Made by a program: the position numbers and the translations under genes | Shown here: positions 60,029 to 64,000 of the stretch, piece after piece | Layout of the letters: each line of letters starts with the position of its first letter | Numbering within the stretch: position 1 is the stretch's first letter | Assembly (NCBI RefSeq): GCF_900172315.1 | Contig: NZ_FWFV01000003.1 | Coordinates: 124,001-188,000 of the forward strand | Source of the DNA: Palleronia marisminoris | GTDB taxonomy: Bacteria > Pseudomonadota > Alphaproteobacteria > Rhodobacterales > Rhodobacteraceae | Length of the DNA: 64,000 nt | Reading direction: 5' to 3' | The notes under the pieces: generated by a model | Told to the model about the DNA's origin: nothing | Databases searched by the model: none | Seen by the model: only the letters and a program-made list of their open reading frames with translations

Positions 60029-61171
60029 ATGAAGATCCTCCACGTCATCACCAGCACCGGGATCGGCGGGGCGCAGGTGATGCTGCGCCGCTACCTCGCC
60101 GATCCAACGGCGTGGCATCTCCGGCACGAGGTCGTCTCGGTCCTGCCGGGAGGCCGCGTCGGCGATGAGCTTGCTGAAATGGGTGTGCCACTCGTCGATC
60201 TGGGTCTGACCTCGGCTGCTCAGGCGCCGTCCGCCTTGGGCCGGCTGCGCCGCATCGTGGCCGAGCGGTCACCGGACGTGGTCCACGGGTGGATGTATCA
60301 CGGCTCGCTTGCGGCAGCCCTGGCGGCGCCGGCCACCATCCCGCGGATCCTGGGCATGCATCACTCGCTTGCCGACCGCCGCACCGAAAGCCTGTCGACC
60401 CGGCTGATCCTGCGCGGCCTGGCCCGTCTGAGCGCACGCAGCGCCGCGGTCACCTATTGCGGCCACGCGATCGCCGAACAGCACGAGGCGATCGGGTTCG
60501 CTGGATCGAGGCGCGCGGTCATCCCAAATGGCACCGACCACACCACGTTCCGCCCCCGCCCCGAAGCCCGTGCGCGCCTCGGGCTGGAGCTGGGCCTGCC
60601 GGAAACGCGCATCGTGATCGGCAACGTCACCAGAAATCACCCGATGAAGGACGTGGGTATGCTGGTGCGCACGGCGAAGCGTCTGCTGGACGACGGGCTC
60701 GACGTGCAGGCCGTGGTCATGGGCGAGGGCCACGAGGACGGCCCGGTGCGGAAAGAGGCGCAGCGCCTCGGGATCGAGGATCGGGTGACGCTCTTGCCCG
60801 CACGGCCCGACGTGGCGCCGATCGTGGCCGGGTTCGACATCTTCGTGCTGTGCTCGGCCTGGGGCGAAGCGTTCTCGCTCGCCCTTAGCGAAGCCATGGC
60901 CGCAGGTGTGCCCGGCGTCGCCACGGATGTCGGCGACTCGGCCTGGCTCATCGGCGACAGGGCGCGGATCGTGCCCCCGCGCGACGATGCCGCCCTGGCC
61001 CGCGTTCTCGCAGAACTGTCACGCGCCACGCCCGACCGCCGCCGCGCCCTCGGGGCCAGGGATCGGGCGCGGATCATCGAGAACTTCTCGATGACCGGCT
61101 ATGTCGAGGCCCATGCCGCCCTCTACGAGATGGCGATGACCGGCGAGGCCCGGTTGATCGCGGCGCAATAG
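60029..61171 (+). CDS. GT4 glycosyltransferase (third in the locus)
   Basis: GT-B enzyme of 380 residues. MKILHVITSTGIGGAQVMLR at the N-terminus (the GGAQ acceptor loop), GNVTRNHPMKDVGMLV and FVLCSAWGEAFSLALSEAMA at the donor site. Transcribed opposite to the operon at its left and convergent with the flippase gene at its right, ending seven bases before the flippase stop. Confidence 0.89.
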   Translation: MKILHVITSTGIGGAQVMLRRYLADPTAWHLRHEVVSVLPGGRVGDELAEMGVPLVDLGLTSAAQAPSALGRLRRIVAERSPDVVHGWMYHGSLAAALAAPATIPRILGMHHSLADRRTESLSTRLILRGLARLSARSAAVTYCGHAIAEQHEAIGFAGSRRAVIPNGTDHTTFRPRPEARARLGLELGLPETRIVIGNVTRNHPMKDVGMLVRTAKRLLDDGLDVQAVVMGEGHEDGPVRKEAQRLGIEDRVTLLPARPDVAPIVAGFDIFVLCSAWGEAFSLALSEAMAAGVPGVATDVGDSAWLIGDRARIVPPRDDAALARVLAELSRATPDRRRALGARDRARIIENFSMTGYVEAHAALYEMAMTGEARLIAAQ

Positions 61172-61177
61172 CCGCCT

Positions 61178-62527
61178 TCAGCCGGCGACCGAACTGCGGC
61201 GCTTTTCGCTCCGAAGCGCCGCGGCGAAGGCGACGCTGCAGCCGAAGAACACGATGGCGCTGGCCAGGAGGTACAGGAAGCTCGCTCCCATCACCCCGTG
61301 CTGCGGGACGAGAAGCGGAAGCGGCGCGTAGAAGGCGACAGCTGCCACGACAGAGACGGTCAGAAGTTGCCCCTCGCGCCGGACGGCCTGCAGCGCCGCG
61401 TTCAGGATCGTCGCAAGCAAGAGCAGGCACGCTCCGGCAAGCTGAACCAGGATGATCGGCGTCGCTGCGGCGAAATCCGCGCCGAACACCCGGCTCACGA
61501 AATCCGCGCCGGCAAGGTGGAACGCGAGCAGCCCGAGCGCCGACAATCCTGCGAAACATGCCACCAGCGTCGCGACGAAGCGGACCATCTCGGACAGTTT
61601 TCGGCCGGCAGCGAACTGGCACATCCGTGGGTAGACGACAAGCTGCAGCGGACTGCCCAGCCGGATCAGCAGCATCGCGAAGCGCTTGCCCAGGACGTAG
61701 AGGCCGATCTCGGCCGGTCCGACGAAACCGCTGAGCGCGACGACGTCGAAATGCCGGATCGAGCTTCGGGCCAGAACGTTCAGGTTTGCCGCCCATACCG
61801 ATCTCCACAGCCCCTCGTTCTCGGCTTGAAGGCCAGCCATGCCGGTCCGACCGATCCCGTGCCCGCACCGCCGCAGCAGCAGCGGCAAGCAGATCAGTGT
61901 TGGCAGCACTCGTTCGAAGATCGACACGGCGCACAGAAGCAGCACGAAATGAACCAGATCTCCGCCGATCGTCCAAAGCCCTGCCGTTCCAGCAAGGCGC
62001 AACACGGCGGTAGCGACGTGGATCCGGGCGATGAGGCCGAACCTGTCGAAGAGCCGCAGCATGGCCTGAGAGGTCATCGGCGCCGGCACCAGCAGTGTCA
62101 GGCAAAACAGGACGACCAGAAGGGTCGTGTCGGGGGTGAACCCGAACCAGTCGACAAGAAGCGGCAGCGAACAGATCGCCACCGCCCCCGCAAGGATGGA
62201 CCCGCCGATATCCAGCATGAAGCCGAACTTCACGAGGCGGCGGAACGGCCTGTCATCCGGGTGGTGGCCATGCAGCGTGCCCTGCCGGATCAGCGCCTGG
62301 CTCGGCTCGAGCCGCAGGACCTGATCGAAGATCCGGCCGTAAGCCTCGATCATGACGAGCATTCCGAGCCCGGCCGGCGAAAGCGAGCGCGACGTGAGCA
62401 CCAGCGTCGCGAAGGTCAGTCCCGAGACCACGACGTTCGAGGACAGGACGATCCCCAAACTGCCCCAGAGTCCGTCGAAAGTCTGCAGGAAGCCTCGATA
62501 GGGTCTTCCCTTCCCCAAGTGGATCAT
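61178..62527 (-). CDS. Wzx-like oligosaccharide flippase (MATE/MOP)
   Basis: Membrane protein of 449 residues with about twelve helices, typical of the polysaccharide-biosynthesis MOP superfamily: LGIVLSSNVVVSGLTFATLV, RSLSPAGLGMLVMIEAYGRI, SGFVGPAEIGLYVLGKRFAM. Translocates the lipid-linked repeat unit. The start is ATG 62527; a TTG at 62533 adds two residues. No polymerase (Wzy) is recognisable in the window, so a polymerase may be outside or the glycan may be non-polymeric. Confidence 0.87.
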   Translation of the reverse strand: MIHLGKGRPYRGFLQTFDGLWGSLGIVLSSNVVVSGLTFATLVLTSRSLSPAGLGMLVMIEAYGRIFDQVLRLEPSQALIRQGTLHGHHPDDRPFRRLVKFGFMLDIGGSILAGAVAICSLPLLVDWFGFTPDTTLLVVLFCLTLLVPAPMTSQAMLRLFDRFGLIARIHVATAVLRLAGTAGLWTIGGDLVHFVLLLCAVSIFERVLPTLICLPLLLRRCGHGIGRTGMAGLQAENEGLWRSVWAANLNVLARSSIRHFDVVALSGFVGPAEIGLYVLGKRFAMLLIRLGSPLQLVVYPRMCQFAAGRKLSEMVRFVATLVACFAGLSALGLLAFHLAGADFVSRVFGADFAAATPIILVQLAGACLLLLATILNAALQAVRREGQLLTVSVVAAVAFYAPLPLLVPQHGVMGASFLYLLASAIVFFGCSVAFAAALRSEKRRSSVAG

Positions 62528-62709
62528 TCGCAACCACTCCCCGACGGCGCATTATCGCGACGAGCCTACGCCGAGTCCGCGCCGCCATGCCCCATCTCAA
62601 AAGGCCAGATCAGGGCCAGAAAGTATGAACCTCGCACGTATCGTGACTGTGGACCGCCGCGCGCTCACATCCGCCCGATGAAGGGCGCTGCAAGTTGCCG
62701 GGAATGAGC

Positions 62710-63564
62710 ATGAAACTTACCGAAATCGACTTCCTCGTCGTCGGCGCCGCCAAATCGGCGACGACGTGGTTGCGCCACCAACTCCAGGCGGACCCGCAAA
62801 TCTACATGCCGGACCCGGAGTCGCACTACTTTTCGCGGGAATACCACCGCGGGACAGGCTGGTACCTCAGCCAATTCGCGCCTCATGCGGGCGCTACACT
62901 GATCGGAGAGAAATCGAATTCCTACATGGACACGCCCGTCGCCGCCCCACGGATGCACGACGCGCTTCCCCATGTGCGGCTGATCGCCATCCTGCGTGAT
63001 CCTGTCGAGCGGGCCTATTCCGATTACTGCATGTTCTACCGCCGCGGCGCCGTTTCGGCGGATATCGAAGCCTATCTCGATCCGCGCCGGGCGGCTGGAG
63101 ACCGGTTCCTGCAAATCTCGCGCTACGACCTTCATCTCGCGCGACTGCTGGACCACTTCCCGGCCGACGCGCTTCATGTCGCACGATACGAGGACGTGGA
63201 GCATGATCCCGGCCGCGTCCTGAACGAGGTGCGCGCCCATCTCGGCCTTGCGCCTGCTCCCCTCGCTCCAACGGCCGAGAGACGCATCAACGACTCCGGC
63301 TCGCGGCTTCTTCCGCTTGGGGTTCGCCGCGCCCTAGCGCCGCTGAAGCCGATCGCAGCGCCACTTCGCGGGACCCGCAGTTTCGAGACCGTTCGCGGGC
63401 TGATGGCCAAAGAGGTGGCGTACCCCATCCTGACTGCGGAGCTGCGGACCCGCATGGAGGAATACTTCCAACCGATGGAGAAAAACATCGACGAATTGGC
63501 CCCCGGCATAATCCGATCGCGATTCTCGCCTCCTCCGAAAGACATGGCGACCGGCGAGGGATGA
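62710..63564 (+). CDS. Sulfotransferase-family protein
   Basis: PAPS-dependent sulfotransferase of 284 residues. FLVVGAAKSATTWLRHQL is the 5'-phosphosulfate loop, and LIAILRDPVERAYSDYCMFY the 3'-phosphate-binding Arg and Ser region. It is the heparan/NodH-like cytosolic type found with polysaccharide loci, so the product is probably a sulfated surface glycan. ATG 62710 has GGGA six bases upstream; ATG 62704 and TTG 62695 are in frame. Stands alone, divergent from the flippase. Confidence 0.88.
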   Translation: MKLTEIDFLVVGAAKSATTWLRHQLQADPQIYMPDPESHYFSREYHRGTGWYLSQFAPHAGATLIGEKSNSYMDTPVAAPRMHDALPHVRLIAILRDPVERAYSDYCMFYRRGAVSADIEAYLDPRRAAGDRFLQISRYDLHLARLLDHFPADALHVARYEDVEHDPGRVLNEVRAHLGLAPAPLAPTAERRINDSGSRLLPLGVRRALAPLKPIAAPLRGTRSFETVRGLMAKEVAYPILTAELRTRMEEYFQPMEKNIDELAPGIIRSRFSPPPKDMATGEG

Positions 63565-63634
63565 CTTGCCGGATTCTACTTATACGTGTGATCGTCAACC
63601 AAAAGATTATGCAGCAAACGAAATGCCTTAATCC

Positions 63635-63662
63635 TTGGAATGGCTCCTTCATATCATAAAAT
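63635..63662 (+). promoter_or_regulatory. Sigma70-like promoter in the AT-rich right edge
   Basis: TTGGAA (63635-63640), a 16-base spacer and TAAAAT (63657-63662), in a 185-base AT-rich gap, about 88 bases before ATG 63750. The -10 differs from TATAAT at one position. The element fits the rightward regulator-like gene. Confidence 0.4.
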
Positions 63663-63749
63663 ACAAATCCGGGCGGTATTGGCGGATTGGATCGCACGGT
63701 TTATCTTGCGGCTCAAATCATAATGCCAAAGACCGAAGGGGTTAATTAG

Positions 63750-64000
63750 ATGCACAAAGTAGGTATATGCAGCACGAGCGGACTACTGAGATCCGCAATA
63801 AAGACAATTCTCAGAGATCAGGAGATCGCGGAATTCGAAACGATCGCAGAAGCCCGCAAATCGGCGTTCATCTATCGCACACTCGTTTTGATAGCGCACG
63901 AGAACGATCTTCTTGACGACAAGGTGAAGGACGTAAAATTCGAGGATGACCGCCTTCGCGTCATCGCAATCGCACCACGGTTCAACCACTCGAACCTGGT
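63750..64000 (+). CDS. Regulator-like protein, N-terminal part only
   Basis: Frame from ATG 63750, open to the window end, 83 complete codons beginning MHKVGICSTSGLLRSAIKTI and including TLVLIAHENDLLDDKVKD and RLRVIAIAPRFNHSN. The strand-helix pattern resembles a degenerate receiver domain of LuxR-type response regulators that control exopolysaccharide genes in related bacteria; the phosphoacceptor Asp is not evident. Its composition is more AT-rich than the rest of the window, suggesting transfer. Assignment is weak and needs the remaining sequence. Confidence 0.45.
   Translation, partial: MHKVGICSTSGLLRSAIKTILRDQEIAEFETIAEARKSAFIYRTLVLIAHENDLLDDKVKDVKFEDDRLRVIAIAPRFNHSNL

Noticed and set aside
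1-64000. tRNA, rRNA, CRISPR arrays, insertion sequences, prophage
   Set aside because: Looked for in the gaps on both strands; no cloverleaf, spaced direct repeats, terminal inverted repeats with transposase, or phage genes were found.

Overview
The window is high-GC DNA (AT-rich only at the extreme right) from an alphaproteobacterium. The best fit is a Rhodobacterales/Roseobacter-type heterotroph: it has TRAP transporters, a NasT-type antiterminator, a homogentisate operon with a MarR regulator, HpnCDE squalene genes and many 4-nt ATGA/GTGA/TTGA gene junctions. No rRNA, tRNA, CRISPR array or insertion sequence was seen.

Layout. 1-102: 5' end of a nasT-like gene (minus). 783-11416: an isoprenoid/carotenoid island. 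It holds a YjdF-like membrane protein, idi and an aldehyde dehydrogenase (plus); then two CrtI/CrtN-family desaturases, a PlsC-like acyltransferase and a GT2 glycosyltransferase (minus); and, divergent from the desaturases, hpnC-hpnD-hpnE (plus). Read together, IPP/DMAPP balancing, squalene synthesis, desaturation, terminal oxidation to a carboxylate, glycosylation and acylation form a complete route to a staphyloxanthin-like C30 carotenoid made through squalene. No squalene-hopene cyclase is present. 11618-16788: a heme-copper terminal oxidase locus (CtaG, HemJ-like protein, DUF2231 protein, subunit II, fused subunit I-III, small membrane protein). Its subunit II has lost the CuA ligands, as in quinol oxidases.

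17064-24450: a DHA2-type MFS exporter, a complete branched-chain amino acid/amide-type ABC importer (livGFKHM, minus) and two small stress/envelope proteins. 24570-33345: homogentisate catabolism (hmgA, fahA, an MBL-fold protein, an FAD monooxygenase, DUF2783; minus), a divergent MarR regulator and a TRAP transporter. The hmgA and TRAP promoters carry the same GGTTACAAA element, so uptake and catabolism are probably one regulon.

33687-47233: a mixed metabolic stretch with a DEAD-box helicase, a KDG-type sugar kinase, a 2-hydroxyacid dehydrogenase, an exported transglutaminase-like protein, a YetF/DUF421 gene remnant, a CPA1 antiporter with a cyclic-nucleotide-binding-like tail, and an IclR / ThDP-enzyme / TRAP catabolic module.

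47618-63564: a surface polysaccharide locus. It has GtrA, a GT39-like enzyme, a CDP-deoxysugar pathway (rfbF, rfbG, an RfbH-like enzyme without its iron-sulphur cysteines, a TylC3-like C-methyltransferase, and a reductase/epimerase lacking the catalytic lysine), a GtrB-like GT2, a minus-strand group with the initiating sugar transferase, a PIG-L deacetylase and two GT4 enzymes, then another GT4, a Wzx-like flippase and a sulfotransferase. At the right edge an AT-rich segment starts a truncated regulator-like gene.
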